Positions 47,401-59,600 of a DNA stretch of 64,000 nucleotides are shown piece by piece (the first letter of the stretch is position 1; each line of letters starts with the position of its first letter). Made by a program: the position numbers and the translations under genes. The stretch covers positions 299,467-363,466 of the forward strand of contig QLIY01000026.1 in NCBI GenBank assembly GCA_003260075.1. The letters are read 5' to 3'. A model generated the notes under the pieces. That model made no database searches and was not told the DNA's origin. It worked only from the letters and a program-made list of their open reading frames with translations. This DNA comes from Phallusia mammillata (Eukaryota; Chordata; Ascidiacea; Phlebobranchia; Ascidiidae).

Positions 47401-50400
47401 CGAAATATATTTGTTTTTTAAAAGATTGTCAACTGATTTCAGCCTGGAAATAAAGATTTCCCAAACTTGTGATATATATAATATGAAAGGTGGAAATCGT
47501 TGCAACAATGGCAATAGAACAGGGAATGATTCCCAGAATCAGTTTATCAGGATTTAGATGACTGATGGTCACATTCCTTAAATGGTATGCGCAAGTTCTC
47601 AGTTTCGTTGGCAACAAATACCCGGAAGCGAGATTAAATTTAGTTAAGAGTCATCGAAACGAAAACCCTGTGTGCTAACCTGGTGCACCAAGGCGCTTTG
47701 CCGAGGAACAATGCGAGTTCCTTCTGTGACGTCGCCGATTGTTCGGTAGCGCCGAGCTTCCATGAGCAAGTCAAACACATCTTCATTGTTTCTGATCAGT
47801 TCGTGAGTTTCAATATGCAGGACAAAATAACGAGGGTCGATTAATGGAAATTTCACCTGCGAAAAGAAATGAGTTAAAATAGTAAAGGCTGCAAAATTCG
47901 TGAGGGTAAAGATAAGGGGCTGCGCAATTTCCTATAGCTGAATAAGTAAAATGTACGGATATAATTTGATAAAAGCAATTTTATAACACCTGTTAAAATT
48001 AAGACTTACGCTATACATCATTTTGCAAACAAGCACCTAACGCACATATATCTACAAATAAACACTCGATAATCATTAAAAATTTTACGGTTTTAGTGAG
48101 ATTTCTTCTGAAACTTACGTGCTGCAGCAGAGTTTTAAGATGTTTCTTTCTGGTTTCTGGGGAATATTCGCACCAACTTATCACGAGCTCGAATACTTGT
48201 TCCTCGTGATGAATCATGAGATCGTTGCGACTCACCAAAGATTCGAGCAACTCGCTCGAAAGAACAACATAGTCGGATTTCTGTTGTAAACAAAGTGCAT
48301 TTTACAACCGAACCAACATAAGCGTTGCATAGGCAAGAGCACGGATGCATTGCAAGCAGGCAGGGTTGAAATATCAGTGGATTAATGGAAAATGACAAGT
48401 GACAGGTAATTCGAAACACATTAGTCGAATGCTATTGCTTTTGGCATACATTTTCCTGCAATATTTGCATTGTATTTTAAGGGAAAGGATGACAAGTGGT
48501 AATTGGGAGATTTCGTTTTTGGAATGTTCACTTACGCATTTGAGTTGATCAAAACTGGTCACACATTTGAGTCGAGCCATCACAAGGAGATTATGCAGGT
48601 TGTGCGTGTGAGCCAACTCCATGATACCAGGGGCGTTTTCCACAGCAAGCTCGCTCACGAAGTAGTTCGAACAAGCCTCTAAAACACGATTAAACTGAAA
48701 AACAAGAGTAGATATATAGGTTCCCACTTATATCCAAAAACCATTCTATTACAAAGCGGATGGCCCTACCTGAAGAAGGCTGGCAGCTTCAAGGACATTC
48801 TGCACATTTTCGCGACTGATTTCCAAATACGACGTGTAGGCGTATCGAATGAGAATTTTCATGACTTCCGAAGAGACGCCATTGATGGCTACCGACGGTT
48901 GATTTTTCTCTCGGTAGTCATTGCAAAACATTGCCCTGAAAGAATCAACCACGGTTTAAAATACATTAGGTTGAATGAGGTACCTTAGAAAGTTAAAAAT
49001 TTTACTTGCTATGTAAATATAAGTTGTCAGAAACAAAGTTTACACGTACATTTTCCCCCCCCCCCAATCAACCACGGTTTAAAATACATTAGGTTGAATG
49101 AGGTACCTTAGAAGTTTAAAAATTTTACTTGGTATGTAAATATAAGTTGTCAGAAACAAAGTTTACACGTACATTTTTTCCATTAGATAGTGCAATACGT
49201 TTTGCTCATTTCAGTAATTAATTATCCAAGTTTGGACAAGTTGGATAAAAAAATACAAGTACAATTTTTCTTGGATATGTAAATACATTTTGCTTATTTC
49301 TGTAATTATTATTGAACATCTGAAAAATCTGACACTTGCCTAAAATATTTACTACTAGCGGCCAGAATCATTCTGTGGCATAGAAATCGGTGTTCCCCTA
49401 CTTCCAAGGTGACGTCAGTAAATTGTCCATCGAGCGCCAATTCGCGAATCGAATCCTGAAAACACATCATATGACCCTTGTCAGATTTTGAGTTGCACAT
49501 CAATGAGTTTAGCCCTAAAAGACTTCACAACGATCACACGATGCTATAAAAAGCTAATTTAGAATAGTTTTTCCTCCAACTGTAGTAAAGTTTTACAAAT
49601 TATTCGTTTTTAGGTTCTTAAACTAAAAAGTAAGTAATTTATTGTATGAATTTATTCCAGTTGAACAAAAAATGTACTGAATATGCGTCTTGATGGACGA
49701 AACGTTGGCCCCCCCCCCTTTTTAGGTTCTTAAACTAAAAAGTAAGTAATTTATTGTATGAATTTACTCCAGTTGAACAAAAAATGTACCGAATATGCGT
49801 CTTGATGGACGAAACGTTGATTCATTATTTTCTATAACATGTCAAATGAGTATCTTTGTTTTCAAGTATTTGTGTCGAATCGTGCGTTTTCGTCACATGT
49901 ACAAAACCTGTCTATATTCAACAATAATACCTGCATCATAGACGGAAAATAGGGATCAGAATATTGAAAAGAAGAAGACGAGTTTTGCTGGGATGTGACA
50001 TCGTTAGATTGACCCGCAAGAGCAATGGACGACCGACGATCGCCTAATCAATCACAGTGTAAAAGTTGAAATAAATGAATCAGCAAAGGAGCTTTTGTGA
50101 TAAGATGAGATATAAAGGGTAACACCGTGCGAACGGAAATTGGGTCTATAGTATGATTTGCGTAAATTATAATAAAGTGATCCGGGGATTAAAATCTTTA
50201 GCATGTTAACACGAAGCACACGACTTGCAAAGTTATATACCGTCACAGCACGAAACAATAACATGCTTAGAGATACGCTCTTTAATTACATGTACATACC
50301 AGCAGCCCGACCAGAATCGGCCTCCGCTATTCCAGGGATGCCTTGAGATGGAGACAGACAGGGCGCCATGTTGTTGGGCAACATGGAAAGCAAATTCACA

Positions 50401-51041
50401 TTAGGTTTTTCGAAAAGTTCACTCATGGTGATATACACTCTTTTGTCATCGTCGGGTTTTACGTCAGTTGGGCAATAATGCTCACTATAAGATCCATCTG
50501 CAGTCGCATCTGGAATATCTTCCTGCTGGGTAAAAGCGTATTGTTTCGCAGTAGCTGCAGCAGAAGCTGTGGGACTATCGTCTTTCTTGTCCGTAGTTGC
50601 GTTGACGTTTTCAATGTCTTTGTTAGCTCTCTCGTGCAGACATTCGCGGTCTGACTGCAAATTCAAGCGTAATTCGGCTGTATGACTTTCCGTGACATTT
50701 GATGATAAGGTAAGCGCGGAACTTGACGCCATCTCCTTCGGACTACTGCTGCTGCTCGCGTTGTTAACGCTGGAGGTGCTGCCATGCTCCTCCGAGTTGG
50801 AGTAGGTCTTCCTTAGCGTCCTTTTCAGTTTCTTTAAATGCGAACTAACCTTTTCGGTGGAGCAGTGCGGAGATTTCTTTGACTTGTGGGCGGATTTCTC
50901 CAGCGTGTAGCATTTGGCGTGTTTGTTTTCTATTATAACACCACCGGCGCCCCATTCCCCAAGATCAGCGGCACCAGACCTTGCATTCTCATGGCCCGGC
51001 TCAAACACCTCTTCTCCGTCGGATTGACTACCAGACGCCAT
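44432..51041 (-). CDS. KLHL24: BTB-BACK-Kelch protein, KLHL24/KLHL6 type
   Basis: Twelve exons join in phase: 51041-50300, 50043-49931, 49455-49340, 48935-48770, 48694-48536, 48280-48119, 47856-47680, 47194-46946, 46272-46109, 46040-45911, 45398-45180 and 44602-44432, giving 855 residues. BTB: GQFTDVTLEVGEHRFLCHR, MILAASSKYFRAMFCNDYRE. BACK: SSELLESLVSRNDLMIHHEE, VFELVISWCEYSPE, KFPLIDPRYFVLHIETHELI. Kelch repeats: VTVGGCDKEDRF, GRWRHRMVTCCGEVYVVGGY, MIYVIGGGP, IYVVGGTLRN, IFIVGGRDESG. The end (HHGCITL) fits KLHL24/KLHL6. Such proteins are Cullin-3 substrate adaptors; the target is unknown. About 285 residues precede the BTB, far more than usual for the family. One intron uses a GC donor (after 49340). 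The orthologue symbol is the best match, not proven. Confidence 0.85.
46376..46692. mobile_element. hAT-like MITE, 317 bp, perfect target duplication
   Basis: It runs from CAGGGTTGCCATCGAC to GGTATGGCAACCCTG. ATTATAGT occurs exactly on both sides (46368-46375 and 46693-46700). It contains several AAATAAGGACAA repeats. It is the best-preserved member of the family also seen at 34709-34959, with end fragments near 3910-3926 and 7495. It lies in the intron between the first and second kelch exons of the KLHL24-type gene. Confidence 0.85.
48942..49178. repeat. C-run duplication (about 112-bp copies) in an intron
   Basis: The segment from 48942 is repeated from 49066 after C11 (49055-49065), with two or three differences. 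It begins six bases outside the BTB exon 48935-48770, so the acceptor itself is not duplicated. Confidence 0.85.
49608..49820. repeat. C-run duplication (about 100-bp copies) in an intron
   Basis: Copies from about 49608 and 49719 are separated by C10 (49709-49718), with two substitutions visible (TATTCC/TACTCC and ACTG/ACCG). It lies between the KLHL24-type exons at 50043-49931 and 49455-49340. Confidence 0.85.
50300..51041 (-). CDS. Long N-terminal exon of the KLHL24-type gene
   Basis: One exon encodes 247 residues before the BTB domain: an acidic start (MASGSQSDGEEVFEPGHE), a basic stretch (HLKKLKRTLRKTYS), Ser/Thr-rich low complexity and an acidic part (PTDVKPDDDKRVYITMSELF). No domain is recognised. 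The composition suggests a disordered, phosphorylatable region, perhaps with a nuclear or binding signal in the basic stretch. It is confidently linked to the BTB exon by phase (G|GC GAT) through the 50043-49931 exon. Confidence 0.75.
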
Positions 51042-53642
51042 GGACTACGATCCCAACTTTGCCACCAATGCTACAACGGACCCTAAGAAAATTGTACCAA
51101 AAATTCAGATGTTTGAGTAGTTGAATCACAAGGGCCTCTTTCGCAAACTGCTGCTACTTGTCTAAAGGTCTACAGTGGAAGCGTTTCTAATGAATCTACA
51201 CACGCAAGAATGCTAACAAAATAACAAACTATGCACAAAGAGAAACTTCTTCAGCATTTTTCATATAGACAGCTTTCTATTGTTTCAAGAGCCTCAGCTA
51301 AACGCACCAGCTTATTATTCATAAACTGCATCTCAGGCCTTATAATAAATAGAGAACCAATTTTCTTCTTGCTTTAATTCACAATAAGGTGTTGAATTTT
51401 CATATCCTGGTCTGCGTTACGGGCTCGACCTGCAGTAGCATGTGCCAGTCGTTTGTGCTGCACCAGGCTGATGACGAGGGCAATGTTGCAGCAGGAAGCC
51501 TACGTTTCCCGTACGTAACACAACAGCAGCAGTTGTGTCATCAGGGGCAGGCCGACTGCACGAAGTGGTACCATGCCAGACATAAGCGAGACGAAATTTC
51601 CAATTATAAATTTGTCTGTCTAAGTCAGAATTTTAATTCCAGTATTAATCTCATAGGGTTTGTATTTTAAAGAAACTCAAATGTCTGAAATTCTCAGCGT
51701 GCAGACAGACAATAACTACGGCGATAAATTAAAATATTGTATCTTAAACATGACAAAACCTCGTGAAGTTTCTGTTTTAAATGCTGCATCTTCAGTCAAC
51801 GTTCCCAAACAAGCTCTCTTGGTACCTTCGTTTACTTCCTTCCACTACACACAGAATTCTTCACCTCTGATGCTATTTCTCGGTACTGCGCAGTTCATTA
51901 CATCCACATTACCAGGCTAGCTAAAAGATCGACCTAATTGTTTCACCAAACATAGACGGCTCTTTTGCGAGCTTGTCATGGTGATAATGATGATTACCGA
52001 CTGCAGTCACACGCCAGATATCATATTTCAAATGCGGATGGCAGCGGCGGGAACACAACGTGAACTAGCTGTGCCACCAACATAGGCTCTAGCTTTAAAC
52101 TGCTAGTTTAAGATAGATTTTCTAACAAGTACATTATCGTCATTCGCAGAGGAATGTTCTCAACTTTCCGCGTGTATCAATCGCAAAATCACAAGTAGAG
52201 CGCTGCGCGCCACACTTGGTGGGTAAACTTTAATATTATCGGGCGTAACTCCAGTGGACTGCATTGCACGTATTTGTATGTTAACAATTGTGAAAGTTTC
52301 GGGAGGATTGACAACTGTCACGCGCTGGCCAGTGGTCTGTTGCCGGTGCAAGCTGGCAAGTCACGTTCTACGCAAACAGCGGCACTCAGCCAAGCATCAA
52401 TGGAAGGAAACGACAGTTGGCGCTTCGGAGAAACCCAACGCAAGTCCGGGCTTTCTACCCTACTATGCTGCGAGTTTACAATAGCTACCTTGTCGAGGCT
52501 AGTTTTTGTCGCACCGTTTCAGGTGAAATACACGCAACACGGTGATTAACGTGCAATTTAATTAGTGGTAACATAAACTCTTCCGATGCAACCAGAGTCC
52601 TATCCTGTATATAGTGCAGCACCGCGGTTAGGGGCGTGCATGAACTACTGTTCGAACTCCGCGCTGTTTCACCGACATATTTCCACGCCCCCCCCCCCAC
52701 CGTTTCAGGTGAAATACACGCAACACGGTGATTAACGTGCAATTTGATTGGTGGTAACATAAACTCTTCCGATGCAACCAGAGTCCTATCCTGTATAGTG
52801 TAGCACCGCGGTTAGGGGCGTGCATGGACTACTGTTCGAACTTCGCGCTGTTTCACCATTGTAAAAGTAAGACCCAACCTGTGGTCCAAATAACGCTAGA
52901 GAAAACCAGAAATTACCATCCAAGACTGGGTTGGGTTTGAATTTGTGTAAAGCAGTGCTTCCTAACCTGGAATTCGCGCCCCCTATAGTAGGCCTAGGGT
53001 ATGTTTGCTAGGTGCCCGTGAAGGCAAACAAGTTCTAGTTTCCGAAGAGAGCTTTAGGTAAACTTCACGCAGGGATCTATCACACTAATATATTTTTTCG
53101 GTGCTACCTAAAGGTTGGAAACCACTGGTAATCCTATTCTTGGCGTATACTGTAACCTTTACAAGTCTTGGTGTAAGCAGTAAGCACTGAGTTTCCGAAG
53201 ATTGTAGCAAAAACAGCGCTATTAAAGTTTTGTTTGAAAGGCAATTCGGTCCAGAAAACTAAACTGTCCGTGTAGCTTCATAGTGACCTGTATGCATAAA
53301 TCTCTTTATAAGTGATCCCAACATTTAACATGTAACCCAAGCATGTTTTCACATAAACTTTGACAAAAAATCTTTTAGACAATAATAGCGCAAACAACAA
53401 ACCGAGATTTCTCCACCTTGTGTGATTACCACACAATACATCTGCCTTTCGAAAAAGCAGTAACGTTTATCGAGAGGTAGGAACATTTTCCAAAAACGTT
53501 TTTGTTCATATTTCATTCTTCGGCGCCATCGACTGCTACACATCTAACACCTAAAGCGGGTATAGAGAAAAAATAACGAAAAGGAACAAAATCTGCCAAT
53601 TGCATAAATAAACCCTGAAACGAAGGGCTTCACCAAATAAGG
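51042..53642. other. Intergenic region between KLHL24-type gene and ETFDH
   Basis: It holds the presumed upstream region of the KLHL24-type gene and the 3' side of ETFDH. It contains a C-run duplication (52513-52858) and a small MITE-like inverted repeat (52953-53127: CAGTGCTTCCTAACC to GGTTGGAAACCACTG, without a matching target duplication). Open frames here have no family or splice support. Confidence 0.5.
52513..52858. repeat. C-run duplication (about 165-175-bp copies)
   Basis: The segment starting ACCGTTTCAGGTGAAATAC at about 52513 is repeated from 52699 after C11 (52688-52698), with several substitutions and a 2-base indel. It is intergenic. Confidence 0.85.
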
Positions 53643-56600
53643 TCAGAGTCCATTGTAGGCTGGACCACCACCCCCTTCAGGGCAGACCCAGTTGATGTTC
53701 TGACTGGGATCCTTGATATCGCATGTCTTACAATGAACGCAGTTTTGTGCATTGATCTGTAATCGCATCTCACCCTCTTCACCGCCCTCAAGCGGAACGT
53801 ACTCGTACACGCCTGTAATACATGTGTTGCTTCATGAGTCAAGTTTCGATGTATTAGGCCGATGTTTTTTCGGTTGTATGTTTTAATAGTACACGAGCTA
53901 CAAGCAAAAAAGTCAAAATCATCTGTACGTTCAACTTGAAAAAGTTTCAGGGTCTGTGGGATCGTTTCAATGATTTTGTGAAGTGTATTTAAAATTGCCC
54001 ATATTATTTTGCTTGGAGAAGTTTTTAGAATATACACTACAAATGAATACTCTTCATTAGGGATGGGCCGAGCCGAGCCAGAACCCGAGTACTCGGTACC
54101 GAGCATCGCTGGTTTTAATGCTCGGTGCTCGGCCGAGCAGTTGCACAAACTGACCCGAGCGTTAAATTTGCATATTCATGCCCTGCTAACATACGTAACT
54201 AGTGTTCTAAAGGGTGTCTATGAACAAAAACGAATGATTTTTCAAATGTATTAGATGGTGGAAAAACGCGTACTTCAGGGGCCTGTACAGCTTAATACAC
54301 CGCTGGTGACGTAAGAGACCTTGTAGAGCTAAAACGTAGAAAGGGGATTTTTTGTGACGTCATAATGCACCGAGCGTGCTCGGCCGAGCACCGAGCATTA
54401 AAGTGAGATGCTCGGTGCTCGACCAAACAGAACATTTGCAGTTTGGGCACATCCCTACTCTTCATATAAAACAATCAAAGTCAATTAAACTTTAGGTTAT
54501 ATCTTTTTCAACTAAATTAATTTCTTTTTTTCCTTCGTTTTAAATTCATTTTTAACTATTGAGTCAAAAAGGGTATTGAACTCTGTTTGTCGAAAGAATT
54601 TAATATTACGTTGGGTTTCCCATACTAGAGCATGAATTTACAAGATGCAGTTACAACAAAATGGTAAAAATCGCAACTTCGAAGCCAACAGTTGTCTTGA
54701 TCAAATATATTTTCACAGCTTAAAGCATACTTGCTTACACTCACAATGTATAAAAAATTGAAACTTACCAGCTGGACAGAAGCGCTGTTCAGGTCCATCA
54801 AACATCGCTAGATTTCGCATAACTGGTATATCGTCATTCTTCAGTGTGAGATGGGCAGGTTGATCATGATCATGGTTGGTTCCACTCAACGCAACAGATG
54901 ACAGAAGATCGAATGAAACTTCGTTGTCAGGTTTGGGATATTCGATTTTGCGGCATTCAGCGGCAGGTTTGAGATGCTTGTAGTCAGGACCTATAACCGA
55001 TCATAAAAATGATTACTTTTGCAATAAAATGTGCTTGAAAGCCTGAAAAAGGTTTGTTTTAGTAATGTATTGCCATATTGGTACAGAAATATATTTTTCA
55101 CTCGTAAACTCGTAATTCGTTCACTCGCTACCATCTTACGTCGTTGATACTATGGATTTAAATTTTAAAGTCTTTCTGAATTTAACGCTAACGGCATTGC
55201 TTGTAGTGTTTGTATTGTCTCTGTATAACTGTTTTATCCAACATCAGTGGTTTTTAACCTCGGGTGCCAACCTATTCGGAGTGCATGAACTGTTCTTAGG
55301 GATAACAGAGATGTTCAATCAATAGGATTATAGTTCTTTACGGAAAACGGAGAAAGGCGTGCAAAAACGGTTTGGTAACTTCCAGGGGTCAAACAGCTAA
55401 GAATCACTGCCATATACTATCACTATGAACGCTGTGCTTTTCCGGCAACATATATGTGACAACATATAACAACAATATATGTGACTTGATGTTGGTGATG
55501 AGCAAAAAAGTCGTGAAGACTGTCATAGCGTTGTGGCCACTATCAGCAAAATGAAAAAGGCTACTTTCGTTCAGTGCTGCTGTGCTGGGTTTGACATATC
55601 GTTATTACGCACGATAAAAACATCCTGTTCAGTGGATGTTCCATCACATCCTGGCAATCTAGCACACCTGCAGGAAGGATTAGTGATCACTACGTCCGTT
55701 GTGTATTGCTACGAAACGAGCTCTTGTGCAAAATGAATTTAAAAGTTAGAACCCCAGGAGTAAAGTAAAATACACCGTGAGTGTAGTTTAAAAAATAACA
55801 CTTTATAGCATTGCAACACAAAACTAAAAAGTTGTTTTTTTATTTACCCGCAATTTAAGTATACGATGTTACAGGGCACAGTTTTAAACGTAAATTCATC
55901 ATGTTTAAACTATTAAACTTTTTTAATTAAACTTTACAAGCACTTCTTCCTTACCAAAACGTGGGATATAATCAGCGTTACACACAAAAAAGACGTACAA
56001 AAAACTATGTCAATCCCTTTAAAAAATCCCCTTCATGAAAGCAGACCTCCGATATAATTCACGTAAAATTTTACCTTAGAAATGAAGTTAACATTACCAA
56101 CAGATTCACCCACCTTTTGACTTGAAGGTCCAGGGTTCTTTACCCCTTCCGATAATATAGAAGAGACCGGTGTACATCATTCCACCAAACAGCCCCAATA
56201 CTGATTCAAACGATATTCTCACATTACGAACTCCTTTTAATTCCTTCCACAGCCAGCTTTGTTTTAGATTTTCTTCGTACTCCGACACAAACAAGCCTTG
56301 TAGAACAATCAAAATCTTACTGAAAAAAACTAATACTGCAGCTGGTCGTATGCGGTTTTGAAAAAATCTGCATGACAATCGTCTCATTACAAGTGTTGGC
56401 TACAAAACACGAATGGACGGCTATTATTTTTCGTGTCAGTGAATAGTCTGTGTTTCTCAGAACTCAAAATCCAATTTTGGTTTAAATTGTGGAAAGAATC
56501 AATGCTAGACACATAATCCTGTTTTTGACAGCCCAATGTTAAGCTTTAAGCCGTTTAAAAGGCTTGGCGAGCAGACCCAAGTATATTAAACACTCTGCAG

Positions 56601-59600
56601 CGACACCTCGTGATTCATATTTTACATTTTAAGGGTGTTTGCGCATAACTACATACATCTTAATCGCTCTATGTTGTCAGGCGTTTTAGACTTGTGATGG
56701 GTTGTTTATATAAATGTCAAACCAAATCAAAAAAAAATAGGTACCGTTTGTGTCTGATTTTTTGTTCTCGTCAGTCACAGCACTAAACACAGCTTCTGCG
56801 CAGACAATCCCACTCTTCATGGCTGTGTGGGTTCCCTTGAGTTTGGGGACGTTCATAAAACCGGGACTACAGCCTTTGAAGACAAAACAGTGTTGTAAGG
56901 GCGTTTTCCAAAACGTTCGCATTCAGTACTGAGTCTGCAGAAGTCTTGCAAAAAACGGTGCACTGGCAAGAAAAGTGAGCATTGACTGAAAGGGATGTCT
57001 GAAACTCATCTCGCGTTTCATGAGATAAAAGAAGCACACAGTTGGATTCGAGAAGTTGGTCTTTAGCGCAATCGGATCGCTTCAGTTCGAGTACGATTGT
57101 TCGGAATACAGTTATTAGCAAACTTCGCTGTTTAAATAACACACCCTTATATCTAACAATATCAGACTTTGACCTCGGGCCACTCGCAGTTTTAATCAGT
57201 GCACAAAAGGCGACGAAGTACTTCGGCTTTCGCAAAAGGCCACATACACTAAATTCCTATCCTTTTTTAGTTTTAGAATACTAACCAGCTCTGTAAAAAA
57301 ACACTAACCTATAAGGCAACCTCCTGGAAACGCAAGTTTCGGAATGCTTTGAAGTCCACCCTCGTTCAAAGCACGTGCGCCGTACGCTATCCTCTGGCCA
57401 CCCTCGAAGATAGGACGAATCGAAGGATGCTGTTTGAAACGCTGGAACTCTTTGAATGGGTTAAGGTACGGATTGGTGTAATCCAGGCCCATCTGAGAAA
57501 CAAGAACCAGTTTCAATCGCGCAATTTTCTGGATATGTTCGTTAGTACCACATTATCATGAAACACAAAAGTTTAAACATGGAAAGTAAATGCCCAAAAT
57601 AGAGCAGTGTGAGCTGATATATTAGTAGGTACAATAATTTACTTACGGCAAATCCAACTGCCACAAGTGGTTCACCCTCATCCAGGTGATAAAGAAATGA
57701 TCCACCGTATGTTCGGTAATCGACAGGCCATCCCACAGTGTGTTCCACGCAACCTGGTTTCCAGTTGGTCTCTTTAACAGACCACAATTCCTACAAGAAA
57801 ACGTTTTTTTCATTACGTAAAATACAGTAAACCTGAATTATCCGGACACGTTTGGACCCAAAAATTGTCCGGATTATGCGAAGATCCGATTTATCCGATG
57901 TTGTTTTTTAACCTCTAAGTAAATAGTGGTTGATCGGTACAAATTATTTTGAACGGGATCAGGAACTAACCAATAATGATAGAAAAAAAGAACGCAATTT
58001 GTTTGATACATGATAACGCATGTTGGCATTGAGTGCCTGAAAAAGTATTCAACTACAATCTGCACAACTGACTGTTACGTCTTACGCATGGTATGCATCG
58101 GTCAACACCGTATTCGAGGAATCCTCAAATTCAAATGTTATCCCTACCCCGGTTTGTAACACAAATTGTAGCATCGTAATCGTAAAGCATGTTTCAAACC
58201 GCCTCCCTGTAACGTGGTGGTGTTGGGTACTTGTTGCACTGCATTGTTTTCCGCGGTTTGTAACATTATGTAGCGCATGAACTCAGTTAACTTAACGTCG
58301 TTGTTATTAATACCCGACTTAATCACAAATTGTTGCAAGCAGCAATTTATCGCAAAACCAAATTCAACTGAGGGCAGGGGCGGCTCGTGCTAGGGTGCTG
58401 CGGAGCTGCAGCACCCCCTAGATATTTTTACCTAGTATTCCTACTACAACATTAAAGATAACTTTCATGATACTTATTTTTTTTATTCTTAAGTATAATT
58501 TCCGCCTTGATCGGCATTTTTTCAGTTTTTTTTTTAAATTATTGCATTAATATGTTATCTATGGTGGAACTGCAGCTCCAGTTTCATGACGAATCGTGAC
58601 GTTTCATGACGTTTTGCACTTGTGCGCATGCGCACTTGGAAAAGCTACATGCTGGGCGAAATAGGCGACAGGGTGCTGCGGCTCGCGCAGCTCCACCAAT
58701 CACGCAGCGTGTGAACCGGCCTGTAGTTACGTTGTCTGTTCCGGGTCTACTGTGCTCCAAAACCAAACCGGTTTGCTATATTCTTAAGTTCGACAGTGTG
58801 TACCGTTAAATAATTATTTTGCCATCTTTTAATTTATTTGTTTAAAGGTTAGTCGTGACTTTTTAAGATGACTGTAAGTGGGCTTCAGTTTTTGCAGTTA
58901 TCATTGAATTAAATCTAACACTTTGAAAAATAAAAAAATGTCATCTAACACTTTGAAAAGTCACGATTAACCTTTATAATAAAAACCTGAATAAAAAGTT
59001 AAGAAAACTGGGATAAAACATCAAAAAAATGCGGAAAATCCAGCATNNNNNNNNNNNNNNNNNNNNNNNNNNNNNNNNNNNNNNNNNNNNNNNNNNNNNN
59101 NNNNNNNNNNNNNNNNNNNNNNNNNNNNNNNNNNNNNNNNNNNNNNNNNNNNNNNNNNNNNNNNNNNNNNNNNNNNNNNNNNNNNNNNNNNNNNNNNNNN
59201 NNNNNNNNNNNNNNNNNNNNNNNNNNNNNNNNNNNNNNNNNNNNNNNNNNNNNNNNNNNNNNNNNNNNNNNNNNNNAATTTTGCATTACTAGCTAAAATC
59301 CTGCAATCAACTTTCGTTTGTGTGAAATACACATTTAGGCTTAAGGACCGCGAGCCCTCGAAATAATGGCGAAGGGACCGTTTTGAAAAAAATATGAAAA
59401 AGTTTGGGAACCACTGCTCTAAACAGTAGCTGCTAAATTGCTTCACAGGAAATGTTTCTTAAGAATTAACATTCTACAGGGGAGATAGTAGTGACCACCA
59501 AGCATATCCTGTTGATAGAAAAGTTACTGAAACTTTTAAAAAGAAAAGCCAGTTAGCCAGCAATTTTCATGAGTCTCTTAAAGGCAAAACGGTTCTCGTC

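Noticed and set aside
53630-54148. 172-codon minus-strand open frame overlapping the last ETFDH exon
   Set aside because: It is a different frame from the conserved ETFDH terminal exon and runs through the intron and a transposon end.
57830-58080. CCTGAATTATCCGGACACG resembling a pogo/Tigger-type terminal repeat
   Set aside because: No inverted partner end was found within reach, so element boundaries cannot be supported.
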